Positions 17,111-24,250 of a stretch of 39,802 bases of DNA are shown in pieces. The notes beneath the pieces are model-generated. The model did no database searches. It had not been told where the DNA came from and saw only the letters and a program-made list of their open reading frames with translations. This DNA comes from an uncultured Prevotellaceae bacterium. Lineage in GTDB: Bacteria > Bacteroidota > Bacteroidia > Bacteroidales > Bacteroidaceae. The position numbers were made by a program, and so were the translations under genes. The stretch is from NCBI GenBank assembly GCA_900317635.1, contig ONHN01000017.1:1-39802 (forward strand), in the 5' to 3' direction. Numbering within the stretch: the first letter of the stretch is position 1; each line of letters opens with the position of its first letter.

Positions 17111-19027
17111 GTGCCTACTCCCTATCTTGACATACAGCACCTGACGAAGAGCGTGGGCGACCGCCTGCTCTTTTCTGATATCAGCCTCTCTATTGCCGAA
17201 GGGCAAAAGACGGGGCTGATAGCGCGTAATGGTACGGGAAAGAGCACGCTACTCGACATCATTGTGGGGGGGACGGACTACGACAGCGGCAGCATCGTGT
17301 TTCGGCGCGGTTTGCGGGTAGGCTATCTGCCTCAGACACCCCACTATGCTCCCGAACTGACGGTGGTAGATGCCGTCTTTTCGAAAGCGGGAGAACTGGC
17401 CGATCTCATCAGCCGTTACGAGCGCTGCCTGTCCACAGAAGGAACGCCAGGCATCGAAGCCCTTATCGACGAAATGGAGCGCCGCGAAGCCTGGGACTTC
17501 GAACTGCGTGCGAAGCAGGTGCTCACACGGCTCGACATCACCGATTTCAACCGACCCGTTGGGCAACTCTCGGGTGGGCAACTGAAGCGCGTAGCCCTGG
17601 CCAACGTCCTGCTCTCGGAAGCCGACCTCATTATCCTTGACGAGCCTACCAACCACCTCGACCTCGAAATGACCGTCTGGCTTGAAGGATTTCTCGGGCG
17701 TTCAACGAAGGCCCTGCTGATGGTGACGCACGACCGCTACTTCCTCGATAACGTATGTTCGCAAATTCTTGAACTGGAAGACGAAACGCTGTATAGCTAT
17801 CGCGGAAACTATGCCTACTTCCTTGAAAAGCGCGAACAACGGGTGGCGGCGCAGAATGCAGCCGTGGGACGAGCGCAAAACATCTACCGACGCGAGCTGG
17901 AATGGATGCGCCGCACTCCCAGTGCGCGAACGGGTAAAGCCCGCTATCGCGTTGATGCTTTCGAGCAGGTGAAGACCGACGCCGCACGGCGCATAGAAGA
18001 GAAGAACGTGCGCCTCGAGGTGAAGAGCGGCTACATAGGGTCGAAGATTTTCGAGGCGCAGTACGTCAGTAAAGCATTTACAAGCGAAGATGCCGATGGA
18101 AAGAAGAGAGAAACCGTCATCCTTCGCGATTTCTACTACAACTTCTCGCGCTACGAAAAGATGGGCATCGTTGGCGGTAACGGCACGGGCAAGACAACGT
18201 TTGTGCGCATGCTCTTAGGTGAGTTGCCGCCCGATGCGGGCCGTTTTGTCATTGGCGAGACAGTGCGCTTCGGCTATTTCTCGCAAGCGGGTATGGCTTT
18301 CGACGAACAAATGCGCGTCATCGATGCCGTGCGCCAGTTTGCCGAGACCATAGACCTCGGCGGCGGGCGCAGGCTGACAGCTATGCAGCTACTGACCCAT
18401 TTCCTCTTCCCGCCCAAGCGTCAGCAAGACTATATCTACAAGCTTTCGGGCGGCGAGCGACGACGCTTGCAACTCTGCACCGTCTTGATGCAGAACCCGA
18501 ATTTCCTCATCCTCGACGAACCAACCAACGACCTCGACATCGCTACGCTGCAAATCCTGGAAGAGTATTTGCAGGACTTTCGCGGCTGCGTCATCGTCGT
18601 CAGCCACGACCGCTATTTTATGGACAAGGTGGCCGACCACCTGCTCGTCTTTCGTGGCGCAGGCCGCATCGACGACTTCCCAGGCAACTACACGCAATAT
18701 CGGCAACATCAGGTTGCGCTGCAAAAGGAGAATGAAGAGGCGCAGCGCAAAGAGCAAAAACACCGCCCAGCGGAAAAAACACAGAAGCAGACGCACGAAA
18801 CTGGCGAGCGACCGCGCCGGCTCACGTTCAAGGAAAAGCGCGAGATGGAACAACTGGAAGCGGACATGGCGCGCCTTGAGGCCGAGAAGAAACAGTTGGA
18901 GGCAGACCTTTGCAGCGGACTGCTGAGCGTGGAAGCCCTCACCGACGCCTCGCGACGGCTGCCCGCACTGCAGGAGGAGCTGGAAGAAAAAGAGATGCGA
19001 TGGCTCCAACTTTCTGAAATTGGGTAG
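17111..19027 (+). CDS. uup: ABC-F ATPase, Uup-like (ribosome-associated)
   Basis: Two ABC ATPase domains in one soluble 638-residue chain with no membrane segment define the ABC-F class, which acts on ribosomes or in rescue rather than transport. Domain 1 has Walker A ARNGTGKST (K44), signature LSGGQ at 153-157 and LILDEPTNHLDLE. Domain 2 has GGNGTGKTT (K361), LSGGE at 445-449 and LILDEPTNDLDI. The inter-domain linker carries the Uup-type WMRRTPSARTGKARYRVDAF, and the C-terminus (about 535-635) is a charged coiled coil as in Uup. The reading frame starts with GTG at 17111; no in-frame ATG precedes the first beta strand, so GTG is chosen. It follows rho on the same strand after a 286-bp gap filled by repeats, so it may have its own transcript. 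The symbol is by similarity class and not proven orthology. Confidence 0.9.
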   Translation: MPTPYLDIQHLTKSVGDRLLFSDISLSIAEGQKTGLIARNGTGKSTLLDIIVGGTDYDSGSIVFRRGLRVGYLPQTPHYAPELTVVDAVFSKAGELADLISRYERCLSTEGTPGIEALIDEMERREAWDFELRAKQVLTRLDITDFNRPVGQLSGGQLKRVALANVLLSEADLIILDEPTNHLDLEMTVWLEGFLGRSTKALLMVTHDRYFLDNVCSQILELEDETLYSYRGNYAYFLEKREQRVAAQNAAVGRAQNIYRRELEWMRRTPSARTGKARYRVDAFEQVKTDAARRIEEKNVRLEVKSGYIGSKIFEAQYVSKAFTSEDADGKKRETVILRDFYYNFSRYEKMGIVGGNGTGKTTFVRMLLGELPPDAGRFVIGETVRFGYFSQAGMAFDEQMRVIDAVRQFAETIDLGGGRRLTAMQLLTHFLFPPKRQQDYIYKLSGGERRRLQLCTVLMQNPNFLILDEPTNDLDIATLQILEEYLQDFRGCVIVVSHDRYFMDKVADHLLVFRGAGRIDDFPGNYTQYRQHQVALQKENEEAQRKEQKHRPAEKTQKQTHETGERPRRLTFKEKREMEQLEADMARLEAEKKQLEADLCSGLLSVEALTDASRRLPALQEELEEKEMRWLQLSEIG

Positions 19028-19032
19028 TAGGC

Positions 19033-19072
19033 ACATTAAACATTAAACATTAAACGTTAAACGTTAAACGTT
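19033..19072. repeat. AAACATTAAAC/AAACGTTAAAC dispersed string
   Basis: Six consecutive units of ATTAAAC or GTTAAAC just after the ABC-F stop. Related strings occur at 12925-12945, 19723-19761, 19861-19880, 21363-21390, 27787-27810 and 37400-37433, always at gene boundaries and in both orientations. Confidence 0.75.
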
Positions 19073-19118
19073 CGTAGGCGTAGCCTCTGGCTGGGTACGC
19101 AGGTGTCCGGCCTGCACA
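19072..19118. repeat. GTACGCAGG module, copy 1
   Basis: The string GCGTAGCC, a short gap, then CTGGGTACGCAGG and a GGCCTGC inverse arm recur at 27690-27726 (GCGTAGCC, ACTGGGTACGCAGG, CGCCTGC). Each forms a hairpin centred on CAGGyGTC. Related GGCACCTCGCCCGC strings lie at 10926-10945 and, inverted, near 23733-23753. Confidence 0.7.
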
Positions 19119-19123
19119 CATTT

Positions 19124-19174
19124 ATCCATTCACTCATCCATCCATCCATTCATCCATTCATCCATTCATTCATT
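19124..19174 (+). repeat. Tetranucleotide microsatellite (ATCC/ATTC)n
   Basis: About 13 consecutive ATCC or ATTC units in 51 bp. They lie about 85 bp upstream of the predicted promoter of the small secreted protein gene. An ORF through it gives only a FIHSFIHP-type repeat peptide. Confidence 0.85.
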
Positions 19175-19257
19175 AGTTTAGCCCTTCAGCTGGCTGCCTC
19201 CCCCTCTCGACCTTTCGGGGTGAAAGGGGCCTGGCACGGAAAAGCTAAAGCTTGGGC

Positions 19258-19288
19258 TTTGCTTTTCGCGCGGTTTCCACTATCTTCG
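19258..19288 (+). promoter_or_regulatory. Predicted promoter of the small secreted protein gene
   Basis: TTTG at 19258-19261, a 19-bp spacer and TATCTTCG at 19281-19288 (one mismatch to TAnnTTTG). It overlaps an in-frame upstream ATG at 19252, which therefore cannot be the start; the ATG at 19318 follows the predicted transcription start by about 25 nt. Confidence 0.6.
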
Positions 19289-19317
19289 CCGCCGACAAAC
19301 CGACATATCTCTTTATT

Positions 19318-19713
19318 ATGCTTCGAATACTGAAAAGAGCATGCCTCACCCTGCTCCTCTTCTTACCGCTCACGTTGCAGGCGCAGAAAGCTTCCGACGG
19401 ACTGTATATGTTTGGTGTGGGAACGAGTTTCAACGATTCCACCATCTACTTGACAGCCATACAGCTGGTGCCAGGTGCTCGCTTAAACCCTAAAACGGAC
19501 TTCCTCGAAAATCGTGTGCGCTATTCCAATCAGCTGAAGGCGTACCTCGAAATGAACTTCGTAGGCTTTGAAACTTGCACCGTGTTTTTTGCCGATACGA
19601 AGAAGGACATCGAGCAAAAGTACATCAAGCTGCGCCGCCGCTACCAGAAGACAAAGAACCGCTACCTGCACGAACTGCCATCCGATGTTTTCAGTTTTCA
19701 GCAAGTGGAGTAG
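19318..19713 (+). CDS. Small secreted protein of unknown function
   Basis: From the ATG at 19318 the product is 131 residues with a signal peptide (MLRILKRACLTLLLFLPLTLQA, cleavage before QKASDG). The mature part of about 109 residues begins with a strand-rich segment (GLYMFGVGTSFNDSTIYLTAIQLV) and ends with a basic helix (KKDIEQKYIKLRRRYQKTKNRYL). One Cys follows the signal. I do not recognise a characterised domain. The upstream in-frame ATG at 19252 is rejected because it would lie inside the promoter and add a non-signal extension. The gene stands 191 bp before the kinase/peptidase/PqqD genes on the same strand. Repeats fill that gap, so a shared transcript is uncertain. Confidence 0.8.
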   Translation: MLRILKRACLTLLLFLPLTLQAQKASDGLYMFGVGTSFNDSTIYLTAIQLVPGARLNPKTDFLENRVRYSNQLKAYLEMNFVGFETCTVFFADTKKDIEQKYIKLRRRYQKTKNRYLHELPSDVFSFQQVE

Positions 19714-19722
19714 TAGCTACTA

Positions 19723-19880
19723 AAACGTGAAACGTTAAACAATAAACATGAAACATTAAACTTTACCGCTAAACACACTAAAGCAACACTACCCCCCCAA
19801 AAAAAGAGTTTTTGGGCCTTTTGTTGACTTTTGTGTCTTTTGTGGTCTAAAAGCAACAAACATAAAACGTTTAATGTTTC
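19723..19880. repeat. Cluster of dispersed strings upstream of the HPr-kinase-like gene
   Basis: AAACGTTAAAC-type strings at 19723-19761 and 19861-19880 flank three copies of CTTTTGT (19818, 19828, 19837; spacing 10 and 9 bp). The latter resemble the TTCGTGCC/TTTCGTGG part of the module at 21431-21448. No convincing Bacteroidota promoter is seen in this 191-bp gap. Confidence 0.6.
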
Positions 19881-19904
19881 AAATCTGCATTATTATCGTA
19901 TATA

Positions 19905-20804
19905 ATGTCAACAAAATTTGACCTTACTTTCTGCATTGCGGACAAATACATCCGCGTCCTGTTTCCCGAAGATGTCGACGGGCGCGAATGGCTTCCAACC
20001 TATCACCCCTTCTACGTTCGCGAAGCCACAGAGCCTTTGATGGCAGACATCCACGTTGTGCCCGATGAGGTGTCCGCCGAAATTGAGGGCGAACGCTTAG
20101 GACTCTTCGACAATGGCAACGGCAACCACGTCGTATGCCGTCTGCCCGAAGGAGGCTATAAAATACTTATCACCAACGTGCAGGGCGAGCTCTCGGCAGC
20201 CATGCGAACGACGGCAGACTTCAGTCGCGTGGACGTGTCGCTCTATGGCAGCGAAGCCGCGCAGCACTTTGGACTGAACAACTGCGTGATGGTGGCCTAT
20301 GCCTTCTCGGGAGCATATTTCGGTATCCTGCTCATGCATTCCTCCGTCATTATGAACGACGGGCGCGGCTACCTCTTCCTCGGCACCAGCGGCACGGGAA
20401 AGAGCACGCACTCCGACCTTTGGGTGCGCCACATTCCTGGGTCCGAAATCCTTAACGATGACAACCCCGCCGTGCGCTGGCGTGACGGCGTGGCCTACGT
20501 TTATGGTACGCCCTGGAGCGGCAAGCGCGACTTCTATCGCCAGATAGGACTCCCCATCGGTGCCTTCGTGCGGCTGCAGCAGGCAAAGGAGAACGCCATT
20601 CGCCGTTGCCCCGCCGTGGAGGCCTACGCCGTGATACGCTCCTCCACATCGACTATGATATGGGATAAGCCCTCTTTCACCCATATCTGCGACACGGCCT
20701 CAGCCATTGCCGCTACTGTCCCCGTTTTCCACCTTCGCAATTTGCCCGTTGAGGCTGCTGCACGCATGAGTTATGAGGCCACGCAGGCCGCCCTTGCCGA
20801 ATGA
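19905..20804 (+). CDS. HPr-kinase-like ATPase (kinase/PEPCK fold)
   Basis: The 299-residue protein carries a P-loop GTSGTGKSTHS at residues 160-170 (K166) in the setting LFLGTSGTGKST, then LNDDNPAVRW and YGTPWSGK. This is the arrangement of HprK-related and PEPCK-fold proteins rather than of P-loop GTPases. The N-terminal 140 residues match the variable front domain of such proteins. True HPr kinase/phosphorylase needs a partner HPr, and none is seen here. Similar HprK-like kinases occur in RiPP clusters, where some phosphorylate lasso-peptide precursors. Here the gene overlaps the next one by 4 bp (ATGA) and is followed by a PqqD-like gene. A peptide- or protein-modifying role is therefore a reasonable inference, but the substrate is unknown. 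Confidence 0.8.
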   Translation: MSTKFDLTFCIADKYIRVLFPEDVDGREWLPTYHPFYVREATEPLMADIHVVPDEVSAEIEGERLGLFDNGNGNHVVCRLPEGGYKILITNVQGELSAAMRTTADFSRVDVSLYGSEAAQHFGLNNCVMVAYAFSGAYFGILLMHSSVIMNDGRGYLFLGTSGTGKSTHSDLWVRHIPGSEILNDDNPAVRWRDGVAYVYGTPWSGKRDFYRQIGLPIGAFVRLQQAKENAIRRCPAVEAYAVIRSSTSTMIWDKPSFTHICDTASAIAATVPVFHLRNLPVEAAARMSYEATQAALAE

Positions 20805-21364
20805 ATACGCCCCTACTCATCAGCCTCCTAATAGGGGTTGCTATTGTGACGATGGTAATTCTTTTGGGCCGTGTTCGGCGGTTGCATCGCAAGCAGCGCC
20901 TACAGCACCACCGTGTGGAGATACCCAACGAAAAACTCATCCCATACATCGCTGCCGACATCAAGCGAGGCCACACCGTCACCATCATTGTTCGCGGTGT
21001 TAGCATGCGGCCCTTCATCGAGCACGAGCGCGACAAGGTAGTCCTCTCGCCCATTACCACGCCGCTGCAAGTGGGCGACGTCGTCCTGGCGGAGTACGCA
21101 CCGAAGCGTTACGCGCTCCATCGCATCATTAAACTCTCGGACAGCAGCATCACCATGCAGGGCGACGGCAACCCGTATCAGACCGAGACGTTCCCGCCCG
21201 AGGCCGTCATTGGCCGCGCCACTGCCTTCTACCGCAAAGGCAGCAGCACGCCCCTGAGCGTGGAGAGCCGCACATGGCGCATCTATTCCCGCGTATGGAT
21301 GAGCCTTACGCCCATACGGCGCTATCTCTTAGGCATACACCGGCGGCTGATGCTTCTAACATGA
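20801..21364 (+). CDS. S26B-type signal-peptidase-like membrane protein
   Basis: The 187-residue protein has an N-terminal membrane segment (about 4-23) followed by a basic stretch and an S24/S26 fold. The nucleophile is S68 in IIVRGVSMRPFI. The second box reads YALHRII with H107 where bacterial SPase I has Lys, as in the SipW/ER-type (S26B) group that uses a Ser-His pair. The later box MQGDGNPY (119-126) matches the GDxN box. It should therefore cleave exported substrates outside the membrane. It is not the housekeeping SPase, which is longer and has the Lys dyad. The ATGA overlap with the kinase gene implies translational coupling and a shared function. The stop codon lies directly against the dispersed repeat starting at 21363. 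Confidence 0.8.
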   Translation: MNTPLLISLLIGVAIVTMVILLGRVRRLHRKQRLQHHRVEIPNEKLIPYIAADIKRGHTVTIIVRGVSMRPFIEHERDKVVLSPITTPLQVGDVVLAEYAPKRYALHRIIKLSDSSITMQGDGNPYQTETFPPEAVIGRATAFYRKGSSTPLSVESRTWRIYSRVWMSLTPIRRYLLGIHRRLMLLT

Positions 21365-21508
21365 AACTTCAAACAATAAACATTAAACATTCCACGTCAG
21401 CGCAAGTGTCTTCGTGTTCCTTTGCTGAACATTCGTGCCTTTCGTGGTTTCTTAAAATCGCATATCGGCGTAGCTGAGGCTTGTCACTCGTCACTCGTCA
21501 CTCGTCAA
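21363..21508. repeat. Composite dispersed repeat between the peptidase and PqqD-like genes
   Basis: Order: AAACAATAAACATTAAAC string, the 33-bp module 21386-21418 (inverse of 12898-12930, one mismatch), TTCGTGCC/TTTCGTGG at 21431-21448, and CACTCGTCACTCGTCACTCG at 21483-21502. An ORF through it (from 21361) is repeat-derived and is not called as a gene. Confidence 0.8.
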
Positions 21509-21530
21509 CTCCTAAAAAAATAGTTTACTT

Positions 21531-21797
21531 ATGCGCATAAAAGAAGGTTTTGAGCTTCGCGACATCGCGGGCCAGCAAGTAGTTCAGGCCTTTGGCCTTG
21601 AAAACATTGACTACTCCAAACTCATCATCCTCAACGAAACCGCTGCCTACCTATGGCGAGAACTCGAAGGGCGCGATTTCACCGAAACCGACTGCGTAGA
21701 ACTCCTGCGCAAGGAATACGAAGTGCCGCCAACGATCCTCGCCGATGTCCAGCAAATTATTAGCAGTTGGCGCAAGGAAGAGCTTATCGCAGACTAA
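21531..21797 (+). CDS. PqqD-like protein (RiPP recognition element fold)
   Basis: The 88-residue protein shows the PqqD-family layout: two short N-terminal strands (FELRDIAGQQVVQAF), the signature LIILNETAAYLWREL (residues 31-45), then a three-helix part ending in a short acidic tail. PqqD proteins bind the leader peptide of ribosomally made, modified peptides and present it to enzymes. Many free-standing copies in Bacteroidota have unknown partners. It lies on the same strand as the kinase and peptidase genes, 166 bp after them, with only repeats between. No precursor peptide, radical SAM or cyclase gene is adjacent, so either the substrate is encoded elsewhere or the family has another role here. 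The radical SAM gene at 37529 is distant and of another type. Confidence 0.8.
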   Translation: MRIKEGFELRDIAGQQVVQAFGLENIDYSKLIILNETAAYLWRELEGRDFTETDCVELLRKEYEVPPTILADVQQIISSWRKEELIAD

Positions 21798-21897
21798 GGT
21801 TGACAAGTCGCTTTATATAGCAACAATGTTAGTGCAATTTCTGTAAACCAGCAAGTAGTAAACAGCATTTCCAAAATCAAAGTGCCTTATTTTAAGG

Positions 21898-22241
21898 GTA
21901 CAAGTTTCGGAAATTGTGATACGGGTGGAATAAATGGTGCGCGAAGCGTACCATACCTTGCTTAACCGCGTACCGCGACGAGCGAAGCGAGGAGTGGTGC
22001 GCGGCAAACTATCGATGATGTTGCCAGTGCGCGAAGCGTACTGCGCGTCATAAAGTTCCACCCCTGATATGACATATTAGTTATACATTCTTATCATGTG
22101 TGGTGCGCTCTGCGCACCGACTTTATCCGCCCGTCACCTACTGCGCATTCCTCTTCGCTTCGCTCATCGGAATACGCGGTTACGTATGGTGTGGTGCGCT
22201 CTGCGCACCATCGCAATAGGAACTTCCGAAACTTAAATAAG
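21898..22241. repeat. MITE-like folded element 2 (two inverted, related arms)
   Basis: Left end TACAAGTTTCGGAAATT and right end (reverse complement TTTAAGTTTCGGAAGTT) are inverted. The left arm contains GGTGCGCGAAGCGTACCA, AACCGCG, GACGAGCGAAGCGAGGA and GCGCGGCAAACTATCG. The right arm (22096-22215), read in reverse complement, has the same order: GGTGCGCAGAGCGCACCA, AACCGCGTA, GATGAGCGAAGCGAAGAGG. So the whole forms a giant imperfect hairpin with internal perfect stems such as GGTGCGCTCTGCGCACC. The left arm is nearly repeated at 39669-39802. Confidence 0.8.
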
Positions 22242-22465
22242 ACAGGGGACGATTGTGTCCCGCAACGGCGGGGGCTGGGGCTGCGGCCCGTTACATGGGG
22301 AAAATCTGCTGCGGCGTTAACTGCTGGGTAGTGCGAAAAAGGGTGCAAACACTCATAACATCTTTTGTTTTTAGTTAAGGACTATCATGGATTTTCCGCT
22401 ACAAAGTTCGGTGCTTGCTGTTTCAAAGCGCGATACAAGTTCAGAAAAAGTGCGTTTTTTGTGCT

Positions 22466-22493
22466 TTTGTTCGTTAGGAAATGTTTATTTTCG
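22466..22493 (+). promoter_or_regulatory. Possible promoter of udk
   Basis: TATTTTCG at 22486-22493 resembles the -7 box (one mismatch). The candidate upstream boxes TTTG at 22466 and 22458 give spacers of 16 and 24 bp, both off the preferred 19-21, so confidence is limited. Confidence 0.4.
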
Positions 22494-22520
22494 CGGCGTA
22501 TCTAAATCTTTCCTCGCGTT

Positions 22521-23171
22521 ATGATTATCATTGGCATTGCAGGCGGTACGGGTTCTGGCAAGACCACCGTTGTGCGTAAAATTGTTGAGCAGTTGCCTGC
22601 TGGACACGTTTCGGTTATACCTCAGGACTCGTACTATAAGCGAGCTCCGCAGGGCGTTCCTTTGGAGGAGTTGCGGAAGATGAACTACGACCACCCCGAC
22701 GCTTTCGACTGGCCCCTGTTGGAAGAACATGTGCGCGACCTGCGCGAGGGGCGTGCCATTGAGCAGCCCGTCTATAGCGTGCTGACGTGCGACCGCGCGG
22801 AGGAGACGGTGCGCGTAGAACCTGCCGATGTCATCATCATTGAGGGCATCATGGCACTGTACAGACCCGAACTGCGCGAGCTGATGGATCTCCGCATCTA
22901 CGTTGACGCTGACCCCGACGAGCGCCTCATCCGCGTGATAGAGCGCGACGTGATAGAGCGCGGACGAACGGCGCGCATCGTGATGAACCGCTACCTGCGC
23001 GTGTTGAAGCCGATGCACAACGAGTTTATCGAACCTACGAAGCGCTATGCCGACATTATCATCCCGCAAGGTGGCGACAACGTGCGGGCCATTAACATCA
23101 TGCGCATCTACATCGACCGCATCCTGCGCGGCGGGTCGCCACAGCTGCCGCCAGGGCCTATCTCGCTGTAG
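22521..23171 (+). CDS. udk: Uridine kinase
   Basis: Uridine/cytidine kinase of pyrimidine salvage; it phosphorylates uridine and cytidine with ATP or GTP in the cytoplasm. The 216-residue length is standard. The P-loop is GGTGSGKTT at residues 8-16, followed by VIPQDSYYK (substrate-binding region), NYDHPDAFDW, VIIIEGIMAL (Walker B-like) and RIVMNRYLRVLKPMHNEFIEPTKRYADIIIPQGG near the C-terminus, all family hallmarks. It appears to be a single-gene transcript: a repeat lies upstream and a strong bidirectional hairpin (23192-23256) separates it from convergent gcvH. Confidence 0.97.
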   Translation: MIIIGIAGGTGSGKTTVVRKIVEQLPAGHVSVIPQDSYYKRAPQGVPLEELRKMNYDHPDAFDWPLLEEHVRDLREGRAIEQPVYSVLTCDRAEETVRVEPADVIIIEGIMALYRPELRELMDLRIYVDADPDERLIRVIERDVIERGRTARIVMNRYLRVLKPMHNEFIEPTKRYADIIIPQGGDNVRAINIMRIYIDRILRGGSPQLPPGPISL

Positions 23172-23191
23172 CCCTTACGGAAAAAAACAAT

Positions 23192-23256
23192 AGCTCCCGA
23201 AAACCTGAGTTTGCTTCTTACCTACGCCAAGACGTAGAAACAGGTTTTCGGGAGCT
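23192..23256. terminator. Bidirectional terminator hairpin between udk and gcvH
   Basis: AGCTCCCGAAAACCTG (23192-23207) is exactly complementary to CAGGTTTTCGGGAGCT (23241-23256). The loop holds a smaller CTACG/CGTAG hairpin. A-rich sequence before and T-containing sequence after suit termination of both convergent genes. Confidence 0.85.
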
Positions 23257-23300
23257 ACTATTATGCTCTGTAAGAATAGAAGAGTGCTACGGGTAAGCCG

Positions 23301-23678
23301 TTACTTGCAGACAGCTTCGTAGGCGGTAGCGTCCATGAGGGCTTCGAGCTCGCTCTTGTCGCTGAGTTTCACCTTGATAATCCAGTTTTCGAAGGCATCC
23401 TTGTTGATGAGTTCGGGTTCGTCTTCGAGGGCAGCGTTCACCTCTACCACTTCGCCGCTCACGGGAGAAATGAGGTCGCTGGCAGCCTTCACGCTTTCGA
23501 CAGCACCAAACTCTTCGCCGGCCGTCACTTCGTCACCTTCTTCGGGCATATCAACGTAAACCACGTTGCCCAGCTGACTTTGCGCGTAGTCGGTGATACC
23601 AATGTAGCCAAATTCGCCTTCTACTTTTACGTACTCGTGGCTCTCGGCGTAGTAGAGCCCTTCAATTACTTTTGCCAT
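23301..23678 (-). CDS. gcvH: Glycine cleavage system H protein
   Basis: The 125-residue lipoyl carrier shuttles the aminomethyl group between the P and T proteins of glycine cleavage. The lipoylated Lys lies in the classic ESVKAASDLISPVSGEVVEVN context, with GITDYAQSQLGNVVYVDMPEEGD before it and the conserved ENWIIKVK near the C-terminus. Length is normal. The other gcv genes are not in this window, so it is stand-alone here, which is common. A TATTTTTG box upstream on the minus strand (23788-23781) suggests its own promoter. Confidence 0.97.
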   Translation of the reverse strand: MAKVIEGLYYAESHEYVKVEGEFGYIGITDYAQSQLGNVVYVDMPEEGDEVTAGEEFGAVESVKAASDLISPVSGEVVEVNAALEDEPELINKDAFENWIIKVKLSDKSELEALMDATAYEAVCK

Positions 23679-23780
23679 AGTGTGTGTATGAGTGTTGTTT
23701 GATGATAAAAAAGTTGCTTGCTAAGGGGTAGGCTGCGGGCGAGGTGCCAGCGCTCCTGGGGAGAGCCGCCTTTACAGCCG

Positions 23781-23808
23781 CAAAAATACGAAAAAAATTG
23801 AATACCAA
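23781..23808 (-). promoter_or_regulatory. Predicted promoter of gcvH (minus strand)
   Basis: TATTTTTG on the minus strand (23788-23781) matches the -7 box exactly. The best upstream box is TTG (23808-23806) with a 17-bp spacer, slightly short. The leader would be about 95 nt. Confidence 0.5.
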
Positions 23809-23975
23809 GGTTGCCCCGCACAGAATGTTTCAAAATGTGCAAGCTTTTTTCTCTGCGGCGAAACGTGCAAGAGGGCTCTTTGTCGTTGGTTCGCGGAACA
23901 CGCAGGTGCAGGGGCATAGCGGATGAAAGGCCGCTTTCGGGATTGGGAAGGGCTAAAGGGGTGTTCTATAAATTA

Positions 23976-24072
23976 GGTAATTCAACTTTCGGAAGCTGTC
24001 GCTTCCTCTGGAGTTAAAGGAGCTAAAAGGAGTTATCGCAGCCACAGGCTGCTGAGGAGTTAAAGACGATAG
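23976..24072. repeat. MITE-like folded element, left part only (solo copy)
   Basis: It aligns without gaps over 97 bp to 16884-16980 with about 11 differences. The stems GGAAGC/GCTTCC and GCAGCC/GGCTGC are unchanged while their loops differ (TTTC vs TGTC, TAT vs ACA). The right half and the inverted right end of element 1 are missing, so this is truncated or an alternative form. Confidence 0.8.
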
Positions 24073-24153
24073 CCCCCCAACGAGAAGCCGTCACGACGTT
24101 TATCGCCTGTGCGGTATTTTTCATCTGTCTCCTAAAGAAAACCCTGCATGGGG

Positions 24154-24185
24154 CTTGCTTTATCTAAAGCGTTTTTCTATCTTTG
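24154..24185 (+). promoter_or_regulatory. Predicted promoter of the DUF6359-like lipoprotein gene
   Basis: CTTG at 24154-24157, a 20-bp spacer and TATCTTTG at 24178-24185, an exact -7 box. The leader would be about 60 nt. Confidence 0.7.
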
Positions 24186-24250
24186 TGCCGACAATCGTTG
24201 CTTGCAGCGAAAATTTCGCCGCAAGCGCATATACCTATATATAATATTGT

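Larger units (their letters stand above)
21798..22520. other. 723-bp intergenic region with a large folded repeat
   Basis: Most of it is the element at 21898-22241. The rest is AT-rich, ending with a weak promoter for udk. Small ORFs on both strands at 22094-22348 come from the repeat and are not called as genes. Confidence 0.7.
23679..24250. other. 572-bp divergent intergenic region gcvH / lipoprotein
   Basis: It contains an inverted GGCACCTCGCCCGC-type string near 23733-23753, the gcvH promoter box, the folded repeat at 23976-24072 and the lipoprotein promoter at 24154-24185. I see no gene; the ORFs present lack family features. Confidence 0.65.

Noticed and set aside
19103-19333. 76-residue ORF with IHSFIHP repeats
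   Set aside because: It is a translation of the tetranucleotide microsatellite and overlaps the promoter of the next gene.
21361-21477. Possible precursor peptide between the peptidase and PqqD-like genes (MKLQTINIKHS...)
   Set aside because: It was attractive as a RiPP precursor, but the DNA is a composite of dispersed repeats also found at 12838-12945 and elsewhere, so the peptide is probably accidental.
22094-22348. Small ORFs of 77 and 84 residues on both strands
   Set aside because: They lie in the folded repeat element; their peptides reflect repeat DNA, and the same DNA recurs at other loci in other contexts.
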